Shown: positions 33,277 to 44,039 of the stretch, one piece after another
Numbering within the stretch: position 1 is the stretch's first letter
Layout: each line of letters starts with the position of its first letter
Origin: Anniella stebbinsi
Lineage: Eukaryota > Chordata > Lepidosauria > Squamata > Anniellidae
Reading direction: 5' to 3'
DNA: 64,000 nucleotides
Assembly: GCA_029215795.1 (NCBI GenBank)
Contig: JARDYH010000001.1
Coordinates: 13,477,501 to 13,541,500, forward strand
Made by a program: the position numbers and the translations under genes
The notes under the pieces: model-generated
Told to the model about the DNA's origin: nothing
The model's database searches: none
What the model saw: only the letters and a program-made list of their open reading frames with translations

Positions 33277-33679
33277 GCTGTACCCTACAGCTGTAAGTCT
33301 TGGTAGGGAAAGCTGGACTAATTATACATTAGCTTCCCTCTTTGTAACTGATTTACAACCAATTCTATTCACAGTGACTTGGAAGAAAGTTCGATTCATT
33401 TCAGGGTGACTTATTTACAAGTGAGTGTGCTTAAGTTCTTCTTACCTTTTGGAAAAGAACTGTAGCTGACACAATTCCCCACTCCCTCTTCAGTACTTGT
33501 TTGAATAATGCTCAGTCTCAAAGAAGAAGCAAGTTTAAAGGTATGAATAGGCGTGGTACATTTAGTGTGAATGTTCAAGAAGGGATGGGAACTTTCATCA
33601 AAGGTCGAAATAATCACCTGAAGCTTCATGGATAAATGAATATTTCTATTATTATATCTGATCATGCATAACATTTTGA

Positions 33680-34070
33680 CTTCATAGTTAAAATGTCTCT
33701 ATCGGAATAAAATGGGCCAGTTTGATTGTAACAGTTACATTTATTGGTTTGATCATAAAGCACAGATAATAAAAGGGGGCTTGAATGCTCTTAAAATTCA
33801 ATTGCTGTTAAACAGGCAAACGAGTAATGGGGGATTAAAGAAACAATAAAATGCATGGGGCCCCAAGTCATTACAATGTGTCTTTTAAGCCACACCATTT
33901 GACAATTACAGAGCATATTACTATGGTGGAAAATCGTTACATGCACATGTAGAACAGAAGTTATCCAACTATAGTCAGATGCAATAACCTGACAACTGAG
34001 ATCACTTTGGAAAATGAGGAACATTTCTTGGCACTGGCGTTATTTTCTTCTCTGTATTGACATCTCATGC
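33680..34070. other. unique AT-rich block, candidate conserved element
   Basis: Repeat-free, with several ATAAA/TTAAT/ACAATTAC-like motifs and no simple repeats. No exon seen. Conservation unknown. Confidence 0.2.
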
Positions 34071-34188
34071 CATTGTCACAGTCTGTGTAGCTAGTTTAAA
34101 AAACAGAATCTGGACAACTAAAGGATATCCATTTAAGCTATGGAAAATACTATAACACTCAGATGTAGTAAAACATCTTCATAAGACA

Positions 34189-34325
34189 GGGGTGGGGAAC
34201 ATATGCACTCCCAAACATTGTTGGACTGCAGCTCCCATGATCCCTCACCACTTGCTATGCTGGGTAGAGCTGATGGGAATTGCAGTCCAACAACATCTGA
34301 AAGGCCACACATTTCCCACCCCTGC
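34189..34325. mobile_element. short hAT-like MITE, CAGGGGTGGGGAAC type
   Basis: Inverted ends CAGGGGTGGGGAAC… / …TTTCCCACCCCTG with inner inverted blocks TTGTTGGACTGCAGCTCCCATGA and its counterpart GGGAATTGCAGTCCAACAACA. The flanking 8-mers (TCATAAGA / CTGTAAGA) match only partly. No ORF. Confidence 0.65.
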
Positions 34326-34349
34326 TGTAAGAAATGATACTGGTGATTT

Positions 34350-36290
34350 GGGATGTGTGAATCAGCAAAACTCGAGCTCACCGAAGTTCATCGAATTCCA
34401 TGCTGAAATTCACCAAATTCCATCTCGAAGCTTATTCTGACTCTTGCCTGTATCTGATTGTGAGCATTATTTTTGCATGAAAATCCATGTGCTTTTCCAT
34501 GTATATTTTTTTTCAAATGCACATATCAATTGTGTGCATTTTTTTAACATATACATTCTCCTCCCATGATTAAAGTATATTTGTGTACAGTTTTGAAATG
34601 AACTCATTTGGAAATGTATGCATTTTTAAAATGTATGCATGCTGTTGAACACATATTTCTTTGACAATGAATCACATTGCAAGCTCAGAAATGTTCCGAC
34701 CTTGATCGCAGATTTCACTGAAATCCATGTTTGGACTGTGAGGTGTGAACTGGATACAATCCTGATCAAAAATGAGCCAAAACAAAATCTCATGCAACTC
34801 TTCTCCTTCCTGAGTTAAGTAAGAGCAAATTTTGATGTTAGCCACAGAACTAGTTAAAATTATTCCCCAGCTGCTTTCCTGCAGTACAAAGCAAACACAA
34901 ATGCAATGCTCCAGTTGTGGGGAAGCAGCTGGCAATAGGAGATACGCAGGGAAAGCATTTTGCAAGGAAAGAGAGTCCCTCCCAATTGCTGCCCTATCTC
35001 TGCAACTTTTACCCCCCTGCCTGTACCCACACATGCACACAGTGCCACCATTCACAGAACCCCGAGTTCTCAGACATGGGTCTTGCACCAAACCTCCAAG
35101 TTGGGCCTAAACATGTATGGCAACCTCAGAACGTTTTCACAAATTTCATGGAAGAAAAAAGGAGATGCATAGGATCACAGATTGCACATCTTCTCTGCAA
35201 CATGCTCAAGGGTCAGTTGCACATCTTGCTCATGTAAAAATGAGTCCATGTAAGGGAAATGCTATAGATGCATAAGCATCCTACTGCGTGATCAGAAAAG
35301 GGGGGGTTGTGAGTCGTCCAATTGAAGATTCGCAAATGCGCGAATGCATGAATGCACAATGTTCAATGAGGATGTTCACAAGAGGCGAAAGGTGTGCACA
35401 CAACACCCTTCTCAGCTGCCACAATCACTCCCGCCTTTCCCAGAAACCAACACTTGGGGAAAAGGAAGCCAGTGGCAGAGGTAGCAGAATTCACAGTAAG
35501 TGCTGCTGAATATAAAGAGGCCCATACAAGAGTAAAATTATGACAATCCCAAAATTATGATTGGCAGACAAAGGCTGCAGCCCTATGCACATCTAGGAGC
35601 AAGCCTCGTGGAACACGGAAGGCTGTACTTCTGAGTTAATGTGTGAATTGTTTCATGTGTGTGTGTATGCATGTAAAATGACCCTTCCCATCAGTTATGA
35701 TGACACAAGAGGGGCCTCTGTCAAGTTGTCCCACATGCAAGCAGAAATCAAAACAGCTTTGAGGGTAATCATCCACCATTTGAACATTTAAAAAAGAAAG
35801 AAAAACAGCATAGATGACTAGAAAGAGCAAGAATAATCTTTGCAAAGCAAAGATTGATCCAGAGGTGGAACCCATCCAAATTTTCTGATTGCCTCCGATG
35901 CAATCACTTTATTTTATTTTTACACTTAAAAAGAAATCTGTAAAATAATATGGTGATGACAATGTGACACGTACTTAACGTAGCTGGTGTCCAGGAATTA
36001 AGTATTTTGCTTTCAGACTGTATAAGGCTTTCCCACAAGACAGATCATTGGAGTAGCAAATGCTGGAAGATGAAAGAGCTCCCGTTACGTTCGAAATAGT
36101 AAGTGACATGTTTAAAAAAATAATTCCTTCTGGAAACAATACACTATTGGGTAAAGAAAGGCAAATTGGCATCCTCATGCTGTTTCAGCCACAAAAGAAA
36201 CCTGTCTCTGCTGAATCAAAGGAACCTGAGAATTCTACACAGACATTCCAATAATCATAATGGTGATCCCAATAAACTGAGACATTCATA
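34350..36290. other. mostly unannotated; old palindromic remnants
   Basis: 34350-34720 is AT-rich with repeated GTGCATTTTT/ATGCATTTTT motifs like 39.3 and 49.2 kb, probably old hAT remnants. A family-D MITE remnant lies at about 35575-35640. Overlapping frames at 34672-35237 are on both strands and not convincing as genes. Confidence 0.35.
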
Positions 36291-36298
36291 CTTTGAAT
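36291..36298. repeat. 8-bp target-site duplication, left
   Basis: CTTTGAAT, repeated exactly at 38114-38121. Confidence 0.9.
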
Positions 36299-36443
36299 TA
36301 GGGGTGTGCATGGACCCCCCGGATCGGATCGGGACCCGGATCGGGACCTCCAATTTTGTCCCGGACCGGTTCGGACAAAATCGGAGGCCCCCCGGACCGG
36401 ATCGAGTCCGATCCCGATCCAAAAATCGGAAATTTTTGGATCG

Positions 36444-36506
36444 GCCGCCATTTTTTTCCCCATAGACTTGCATTGCAATGCAAGTCTATGAGGAAAAAAT
36501 GGCGGC
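36444..36506. repeat. perfect-centre palindrome within the hAT element
   Basis: CATAGACTTGCATTG / CAATGCAAGTCTATG at the centre, extended by GCCGCCATTTTTT and AAAAAATGGCGGC with a small mismatch region. Confidence 0.9.
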
Positions 36507-36689
36507 GGGTGGGTAAGGGGGGGCCTAACTCCCTCCCCCCCCCGGGGCCGTCCGCTGTGGACGGCCCCGGCAGGTAAACCCCCTCCCCCGCGCTCCCTAC
36601 CCCCCCTGGGGCCGCCTGCTTCCATCCGCTGGCGCCCGCGGGCGCCAGCGGATAGAAGCGGACGGCTCCGGGGGGGGGGTAAGCCCCCT

Positions 36690-37860
36690 TCCCCGCCACT
36701 TACCTTCTCGGCACGTCCGGCGCCGGCGGCTACTACCAGCGGGCTCCGCGGCCTACTCTCGAGTAGCGCGCCGGGTGATGACATCACCCGGCGCGCCACC
36801 CTGGAGCAGGCCGCGGAGCCTGCTGGTAGTAGTAGGCGCCGGCGCCGGACGGGAGCCGCCGGGCCGGGCAGGTAAGGGCCCCCCTCCCCCCTCCCCCCTC
36901 CGCGCGCCCCCTCCTCCCCTCCACGCACCCCCTCCTTACCTTTCCGGCCCGGCGGCTCCCGTCCGGCGCCGGCGCCTACTACTTCCAGCAGGCTCCGCGG
37001 CCTGCTCTAGAGTAGCGCGCCGGGTGATGACATCACCCGGCGCGCCATCCTAGAGCAGGCCGCGGAGCCTGCTGGGAATAGTAGGCGCCGGCGCCGGACG
37101 GGAGCCGCTGGGCCGGAAAGGTAAGGGCCCCCCTCCCCCCTCCGCGCGCCCCCTCCTCCCCTCCACGCACCCCCTCCTTACCTTTCCGGCCCGGCGGCTC
37201 CCGTCCGGCGCCGGCGCCTACTACTTCCAGCAGGCTCCGCGGCCTGCTCTAGAGTAGCGCGCCGGGTGATGACATCACCCGGCGCGCCATCCTAGAGCAG
37301 GCCGCGGAGCCTGCTGGGAATAGTAGGCACCGGCGCCGGACGGGAGCCGCCGGGCCGGAAAGGTAAGGGCCCCCCTCCCCCCTCCGCGCGCCCCCTCCTC
37401 CCCTCCACGCACCCCCTCCTTACCTTTCCGGCCCGGCGGCTCCCGTCCGGCGCCGGCGCCTACTACTACCAGCAGGCTCCGCGGCCTGCTCTAGAGTAGC
37501 GCGCCGGGTGATGACATCACCCGGCGCGCCACCCTAGAGCAGGCCGCGGAGCCTGCTGGGAATAGTAGGCGCCGGCGCCGGACGGGAGCCGCCGGGCCGG
37601 AAAGGTAAGGGCCCCCCTCCCCCCTCCCCCCTCCGCGCGCCCCCTCCTCCCCTCCACGCACCCCCTCCTTACCTTTCCGGCCCGGCGGCTCCCGTCCGGC
37701 GCCGGCGCCTACTACTACCAGCAGGCTCCGCGGCCTGCTCTAGAGTAGCGCGCCGGGTGATGACATCACCCGGCGCGCCACTCTAGAGCAGGCCGCGGAG
37801 CCTGCTAGTAGTAGTAGGCGCCGGCGCCGGACGGGAGCCACCGGGCCGAGAAGGTAAGTG
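36690..37860. repeat. tandem array of five about 245-bp palindromic units
   Basis: Centres are spaced 249, 242, 242 and 249 bp. Units share CCTTACCTTTCCGGCCCGG, GGCGCCGGCGCC, CAGGCTCCGCGGCCTG, CTCTAGAGTAGCGCGCC and their complements. The first unit has the most diverged left arm; internal units differ by single bases. Confidence 0.93.
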
Positions 37861-38113
37861 CCCCCCTCCTCCCCCCCCCCGCTGTCCACTTTCATCGGCG
37901 GGCGCCCGCTGGCGCCCGCCAATGGAAGCGGCGGTGGGCGCCAGTGGGCGCCCGCCGATCCGCCGATCCGCCGAACCGGTTCGGAGCTTTTTCGGACCGG
38001 TTCGGATTGGATCGGCCGATCCAGCTGCGGGATCGGAAATCGGATAATTTATCCGATTTCCCACTGGACCGGACTCGGATCGTGGATCGGGTCCGATCCA
38101 GTGCACATCCCTA

Positions 38114-38121
38114 CTTTGAAT
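38114..38121. repeat. 8-bp target-site duplication, right
   Basis: CTTTGAAT, identical to the left copy. Confidence 0.9.
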
Positions 38122-39480
38122 ACAACAGTTTCTTTTTGCCATAGTGAGCACAATGAATGAAGGTCTTGGGAAAAGCAACCGCAAAATGGTTTCCCATGCA
38201 TTGCTGTTACCTTCCAAACACTCATGTATGCCGACTCTTAATCATTATTCAAAGAGACAGTATAGCCAGAGGCTTGCTGGCTCAACCCCACATATAAATC
38301 ACAGGGCACTTGGAGTACACTCACTTGAGTCTGAAGGGTGGCCCCATCCCTGCGTTCTTGGTTGCTGATGGGAGTTTTTCTCACCTTTGGCAACTGCCCC
38401 ACTCCACAGTGTAGACATAATATAGGGTGAACAGCAGCTGCTGGACTCCCAGGCCTCAAAAGCCCTTTCCTTTCTCATACTTTGAATAAGGACACAAAGA
38501 CCTCCATTACACCTAATTTCCGCCCCTGGTTTGCCTCCACGTTTTTTTACCTCTGATGCAGAAGCGTATCAAACTTATGATCCCTTTCACCTGAACAGCT
38601 GTTCCTTCAGTCCTTTGATCATTTGCTCTTCCACTCCACTCCACTCCTCCCCTTCTCTTTCTCCCTTCAATCAGGACCTGTCAGATGAGTGCTTCAATCA
38701 GACCGCCTTTCTTCTGGGCAAAAATGGAACAACCCTTTAGTCTGGATCTTTTGGGGCATTGAGGGAGTACAATGCTATCTCTGCAGAGATTCAAGCTTTG
38801 TATGATTTTAAAAAAGGCTTTCAAGCCTGAGATGCAAGGTTTTGGGTTTTATATTGAGGCTTGCAGCCGACTGCTGGGACAGATTGCTTTTCCCTGCCAG
38901 GACCTGATGCAATCCATTCATGCCCCCAGTTCCTTGAAAACTACACCGTGGCTTAGAGTGCATTAAATGCACTTAGGGAAAATAATCCAGACTTTTAGCA
39001 TTCTAGGAAAGGCTGGGGAAGAGGCGGGGGGTCAGCAGGACAGGCATGGTGTCATGTGGGTACCATGCTGCAAATCCACACACCAGGCATGGTGAGAGTG
39101 CACTAAATTGCTGGTGTGATGGAGCTCAAAGGGAGAGCCTATGGAATGTAGGGATGCTAGAGAATTGCATTCAGTTTTCATGTTTAAGAAACTGACCTAA
39201 TTTGAACATCCCAGACTAATATGCATTGATCGGAAAATGGAGTTATTCTTCTGAATGTTGTGACGTGGATCTCAGTTCAAAAGATGCAGACAAAACATAT
39301 ATTTTAGGGGAAAATGTGTACAAAAATTAGGACTTTTTAGGGGGAATGCATACAATCTAAATGCAAGCACATGTGTGATTTAAGGAAGGAAATGCAGAAA
39401 ATGAACAGAACAGATGAGAAACTGACATGGACTGGAAATAGATAGATCTAGCACTACAGGGCCACCACCAACAATGCCAT
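38122..39480. other. unannotated stretch
   Basis: Unique and old degraded sequence; 39145-39430 has the AGGGATG start and AT-rich ATGCA-containing body of old hAT remnants. No gene seen. Confidence 0.35.
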
Positions 39481-39494
39481 CTCTGGTACCTGGC

Positions 39495-39870
39495 TGCTAA
39501 CAGATCATAATAGGAGGTCAGAGATCAGGGCCTCTGCAGATGGTCTTGAACCCTGGGCAGGCTCCTATGGATGCAGGGAGTCCTTCAGTTAACTTGGTCC
39601 CAAGCCATTTTTGTCTTCAAAGGTTAAAACCAGAACATTAAACTGAGGATGGAAACAAATAAGAAACCAATGCTGTCAATATGGAATCAGTGTAATAATT
39701 CTGAAATGCCAGTCTCCTGCAATCTTTTTACCTGCGGCATTCTTTACCACTTGAAATGCCCAAGCTGTCTTTAAAGACATCCTTGTGTAAAGTGCATTAC
39801 AGTTGTGTGGTCTGGAAGTAACAAAACCATGTGTAACTGAGGCCAGGTCTGTTGTTTTCTAGATGAGGCA
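39495..39870 (-). mobile_element. degraded L2-clade fragment, minus
   Basis: TTCAGTTAACTTGGTCCCAAGCCATTTTTGTCTTCAAAGGTTAAAACCAG parallels the 21.48-21.55 kb L2 copy (GATAACCTGGACCCAAACCATGTAGGGCTTTAAAGG). It is too diverged for an open frame. Confidence 0.55.
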
Positions 39871-40265
39871 GCAGGTTTGTAATGCAAATTTGTCCCACTC
39901 ATAATGCATGGCTGTATTACAGATAAAGCATTTGTCCAAGAAGTTGTTTTCTGGTTCAGAACACGAATGGGTAATAAATTCGTTGAATTCGCATATTAAA
40001 GCAAACCTAACAAATTCACTTCTCAAACCTGCAAAACAGGAACATGGTTGTATAGCAATATTCAGCTTTTTCCTAATGTTGCAATGCAATTTACAATTAT
40101 TATTACTTTTTTAAAAAGAATACATAGAACAGGGAAAACAACATGAAAAAATATGTATATTAAGGGAAAGTGCATAGACAAACACATCATATCAGAGGAA
40201 ATCACCTGCATATGAGGAAATGTGCAAACTAAAATGTGTATATTAGGAATAATATGCAGACTTGG

Positions 40266-40290
40266 AAAACAAACAAACAAACAAACAAAC
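40266..40290. repeat. (AAAC)n microsatellite
   Basis: Six AAAC units. Confidence 0.85.
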
Positions 40291-40375
40291 CACAAAACAG
40301 GACAGAAGAAACTTAATATTGGGGAAATGATCAGATCAACTGAGCAGAACTAAACTTGATTGATACATTCATTCC

Positions 40376-40577
40376 AGGGCCTCGTCTACACCAAGCAGAA
40401 GCCACATCACGCAGGATATAGCGGTTTGAAAGCGGTATATGGCATGTGTCTATGGGCCCCAACAGTTGTCAGTGTACTTCAATACCACTATAAAGCAGTA
40501 GTGTGGATCCTGCCTTTTATATACCGCTTTCATACCACTTTCATAGTGCAATATCCTGCTTGGTGTAGATGAGGCCC
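40376..40577. mobile_element. MITE family B, copy 2 (complete)
   Basis: Inverted ends AGGGCCTCGTCTACACCAAGC… / …GCTTGGTGTAGATGAGGCCCT, with the family interior AGCGGTTTGAAAGCGGTATA, GGCCCCAACAGTTGTCAGTG and CACTATAAAGCAGTAGTGTGG. About 200 bp with no ORF. Confidence 0.8.
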
Positions 40578-40579
40578 TA

Positions 40580-42460
40580 TAATGCATAATGACATCCTCC
40601 ACATGTGCATTCAGGCTGACCAGACTGCTTTGTACATGAATGTGAGTCTATTACTCCTGAGGAAACTGTGAAGTTTTGTGAATCAATCTTCAGCCCATCC
40701 ATAGAAATTGGAGTTCATAGCACAACCCAATGACTCCCTTCTAGAATAGGGGTGAAATGAAAGATTATACAACAGGAAATAGCAGGAGGCCTTTGTCCTA
40801 TGGCTGTGTAAGCTACTGTTTGGTGTGTTGCAGCTGAAACAGTTTCATAGGCCATGGCTATTAAATGTTCCTGTGAGTTTTATAGCTCTATTCCCCCAAT
40901 TCAATGTATTAATTCCACAGGAGCACAGGAGGATGTGTGATTAAGCAGGCGTGGGAATGCTTATTATGACTCACGCATGGATAGAAGAATCTTCTGGGTT
41001 CTTGGCCGGGCGCGCCACAAGCTGTGTGTGGTGAGCAATTTAGTTGATGAATGGAGCCATTTTTCTCCATTTGTGAATTAACTACAAAAAGAGGGGGACA
41101 TAGATTTTCACAAATCTGTTCTCAGTCTATGTAATTATTTGATTAATGTTTTATGGGAACACATCTTAGCCCCTGGATTTCTTCATGAATTATGCAGTAC
41201 GCCTATTCGAGTTATGAAATTGTAGCACAGGACATATAATGCTGGAGTTCTGCTCTCTGGGCTGAATGAAGGAAGAATGAATGAAAGAAAGAAAGAAAGA
41301 AAGAAATATTTTTTTCTGTTTAGTTTTTAACTGAGCATTACCAGAAGCATCAAAATACGCAGTGGAATGTTATTACTATCCTTAGACACAAGGCTGGCAT
41401 ACATTACCAGCTGATATAGGGGCATGGCCATGAGAGCTTTACAAGATCCATATCTTAAAAAAAAAAAGTAATACCATTCAAATTTAATTTCTAACATGTT
41501 GCCAAATTTGGAATTTGTGCCAAATCTGTTTCCTTCTGGTTCCAGCTCTAGGAGGAGGGAGGATGGGTTTTCTGAACTCAAAACTCAATTTGCTTTCCCA
41601 ACCTTGAAGTATGTGTGACGTCCCATCATTTTCCAAGACATGTCATGTCACTTCTTGATGACATTTCTCAGACAAACCTGTTTTGCCATTGCTTTGCTTA
41701 ACCAAAAATGGAGAAATGGTTGAAAGAGAGGGTTAGATTTCCTTGCAACACTGAATCACCAAGGGATGTTTCACAATTGCTCAAAAAGGATAATGAATAG
41801 CCAAATTCCAAGAAACATTAAAAAAAAATACTGTGAAGAAAATCAGCCATATGGACAGGAGAATATCTTTAGCCCGTCCAGCTTTTCAATGGAATGGGAG
41901 AAAGCATCCTTCAGAAGTATTTCTGGCATGATCTGTTATGGTTCAGAGCAGCTTAGCAAAGATGATTCAAAAGAATTTGCTTACTCTTTGCTGTCCCCCA
42001 GATAAATGTGGGGGAAACTCTGCTTTTAAGGGACAAGGGCTTCATCTTAGATGATACAAAGGGAAAAGGAAGAGTACTGAGTCGGGATTTCTTTAACAGT
42101 GCTGTAGAAACAGAAGCCATCAAGGGAAATTATATTAAAATAGAGACAGCCCAAGACACTTCAATGCTTGGTAGCAAAAAGTCATGAGAAAAGTCAATGG
42201 GGAGGGGGGGGGAACACCTCATAATAATCCTTTAAATCATTAACCATTTACTTTCATTTTATGTACCACAAGGTCTGCCATCTGCTGTTAAATAACTCAT
42301 CCTTTTTAAAATATATATATATATGACATCAGAATGCCAGCTCTGCTTAATCAAGGGAATAGGAGGATCAACTGAAACATTACTTTTATCCACTTGCTTC
42401 TTTAAGATAAGGTCAAGACGTGATATGGGGCAGGGACTTGGGACTTCTCACTCCTTACTG
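40580..42460. other. unannotated stretch
   Basis: Unique sequence with an (AAAG)n microsatellite at 41282-41305 and a small TA repeat near 42311-42322. No exon recognised. Confidence 0.4.
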
Positions 42461-42462
42461 TG

Positions 42463-42506
42463 AGTTGGTTGGTTGGTTGGTTGGTTGGTTGGTTGGTTGG
42501 TTGGTT
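42463..42506. repeat. (GGTT)n microsatellite
   Basis: About 11 GGTT units. Confidence 0.95.
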
Positions 42507-42817
42507 AGTTTATTGCCCAAGACAGGTTCTATGCAATAGTTGACAGGGATCTGGCATATCTACCCACGATGTGAGTCAATTAAATTGTTTGTAATCATTG
42601 TCATTCAATATGCAAAACCAGCAACTTAGCCTGAAACTTATAAGCCCCTGAGGAATATTCAGTGTGATCTGATTCATGGGGATGGGAGAGGGTGATGGGC
42701 ACATGCCCTTCCTAAATATTCCTCTACTGAGAATTGCACCCCTGTCAAGCATGCATCATCTACACACTGACAAACTGATGCCATTGGTGAACTGACCCTG
42801 GGCATTATATCTGATGA

Positions 42818-42871
42818 GATAGATAGATAGATCATGACACACACACACACTCTCTCACACACACACACACA
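42818..42871. repeat. (GATA)n and (AC)n microsatellites
   Basis: Short GATA run followed by interrupted AC run. Confidence 0.85.
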
Positions 42872-42889
42872 GAGGAGACGAACAGATGG

Positions 42890-43028
42890 GAAAGGGATGT
42901 GGTTCAATGGTAGAGTACATCCTTTGCCTGCAGAAAGTGCCAGATTTAACCACTGGCATCTCTCCAAGTTGGACTGGGGAAAAACCCTGCCTTATACTCT
43001 GGAGAGTCACTGCCAAACAGTATAGAAC
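42890..43028 (+). mobile_element. tRNA-derived SINE (family T), copy 2
   Basis: A box TGGTTCAATGGTAGAG and a degenerate B box (AGATTTAACCA) with GCCTGCAGAAAGTGCC between, then CTTATACTCTGGAGAGTCACTGCC as in the 6.7-kb copy. The 3' part is missing. Confidence 0.75.
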
Positions 43029-43242
43029 AAGGGTATGGAACCTCAAACCTGTGGGCCAAACCTGGCTGATGTGGAGGCCAAATCCAGCACTCTGGGGCCA
43101 AACACCATCTCCTGGCCTCACCCCCATTCAAACAAGTGTTAATTGTTCCCTGGCTTTGGCACATTTCCCCCACTTTAAAAGGATGAAATGCTGATGGGAG
43201 CCAGAGTCCAACCACATCTGGAGGAGGCAACTTCTCCACACA
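43029..43242. mobile_element. hAT-like non-autonomous fragment (GGCCAAA type)
   Basis: AAGGGTATGGAACCTCAAACCTGTGGGCC… with GCTGATGGGAGCCAGAGTCCAACCACATCTGGAGG near its right end, the same kind of sequence as the CAGGGGTGG MITE at 34.2 kb. Boundaries are approximate. Confidence 0.45.
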
Positions 43243-43328
43243 TGGTTTAAACTATACTTTGTTGAAACAAGACAGGATAAGATGGTGGTTTATGATCTTG
43301 GCTTGTTAACACACTATAGTTTAAACCA
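43243..43328. mobile_element. short hairpin MITE
   Basis: Inverted ends TGGTTTAAACTATACTTTGTT / AACACACTATAGTTTAAACCA with a 44-bp loop. No coding capacity. Confidence 0.55.
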
Positions 43329-43334
43329 GGCCTG

Positions 43335-43657
43335 GAATCCTAGTCTGCCTCTGTTGGAGTCTCAATCCAGTGCACCAGGGTTGCCCAGATAGCCTCACAC
43401 CCTTCCCCTGCCCCATCTCCATTCCACTAACCACCAATTGTTTTGTGGTTGTCCCAGCTTTTATGCAGTTTTGTCCTCATTCTAAGAGGTTGCAATGCCT
43501 CTCCTAAGGCTTAGTTACTGGCAGTAAGAGCTTTAAGCTAAAATATGCTGGTATTTTTGGCCACACCCCTTTGGGTCTGCAGCCCTGCCTACGACTAGAC
43601 TGCAGCCTATGACAGCTTTTCCAAAATGGAAATCAGGCTAAAAAAAATTCAACAACC
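43335..43657. mobile_element. non-autonomous DNA transposon, family E, copy 2
   Basis: Shares CTAACCACCAATTGTTTTGTGG, CTCCTAAGGCTTAGTTACTGGCAG and GCTTTAAGCTAAAATATGCTGG with 20.25-20.58 kb and ends AACAACCCTGG. No ORF. Confidence 0.5.
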
Positions 43658-43665
43658 CTGGTATT

Positions 43666-43989
43666 AACAGGGTAACCATATGAAAAGGAGGACAAAGCTC
43701 TTGTATCTTTAACAGCTGCAGAGGAAAGGGAATTTCATCAGGTGTTATTTATATGCATGCATCCCCTGGTGAAATTCTCCTTTCATCACAACAGTTAAAG
43801 CTGCAGGAGCCCTGCCCTCTTTTGTATCTGGTCAAGAGGACAGGGCTCCTGCAGCTTTAACTGTTGTGATGAAGAGGGGATTCCACCAGGTGCTGCATGA
43901 ATAAAAATGACACCTGCTGAAAATCTCTCTTTTCTATGAAACTGTTAATGATATAGGAGCCCGGTCCTCATTTCCATATGGTCACCCTA
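43666..43989. mobile_element. palindromic hAT-type MITE 'P320', copy 2
   Basis: CAGGGTAACCATATGAAAAGG… to …CCATATGGTCACCCTA, flanked by CTGGTATT (43658-43665) and CTGGTATA (43990-43997), 7 of 8 matching. It is more diverged than the other copies (e.g. an extra AA at the left end). Confidence 0.8.
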
Positions 43990-43990
43990 C

Positions 43991-44038
43991 TGGTATAGAC
44001 AATACTGTCTTGGTATAAGGCAGCTTCAGATTCTCTTA
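43991..44038 (+). mobile_element. tRNA-SINE (family T) 3' end
   Basis: GACAATACTGTCTTGGTATAAGGCAGCTTC is the 3' end of the SINE type seen at 6.7 kb; its 5' part is absent upstream of the MITE. Confidence 0.5.
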
Positions 44039-44039
44039 G

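Larger units (their letters stand above)
36299..38113. mobile_element. 1815-bp GC-rich non-autonomous hAT element with five palindromes
   Basis: Ends TAGGGGTGTGCA… / …TGCACATCCCTA, flanked by a perfect 8-bp duplication CTTTGAAT, fit the hAT superfamily. Next to the ends are degenerate GGATCGG/CCGATCC repeats. A 63-bp palindrome is at 36444-36506. The body holds five units of 242-249 bp (central A at 36781, 37030, 37272, 37514, 37763). Each is a near-perfect inverted repeat with arms of about 96 bp centred on GGGTGATGACATCACCC, separated by C-rich non-palindromic linkers. No transposase. Long frames here (e.g. 36185-36928 minus) come from GC-rich, stop-poor sequence and should not be called genes. 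Confidence 0.85.

Noticed and set aside
36185..36928. 247-residue minus-strand open frame and others across 36.2-38.2 kb
   Set aside because: They run across GC-rich, stop-poor tandem palindromes of a transposable element, appear on both strands, and are low-complexity (Gly/Arg/Pro/Ser).
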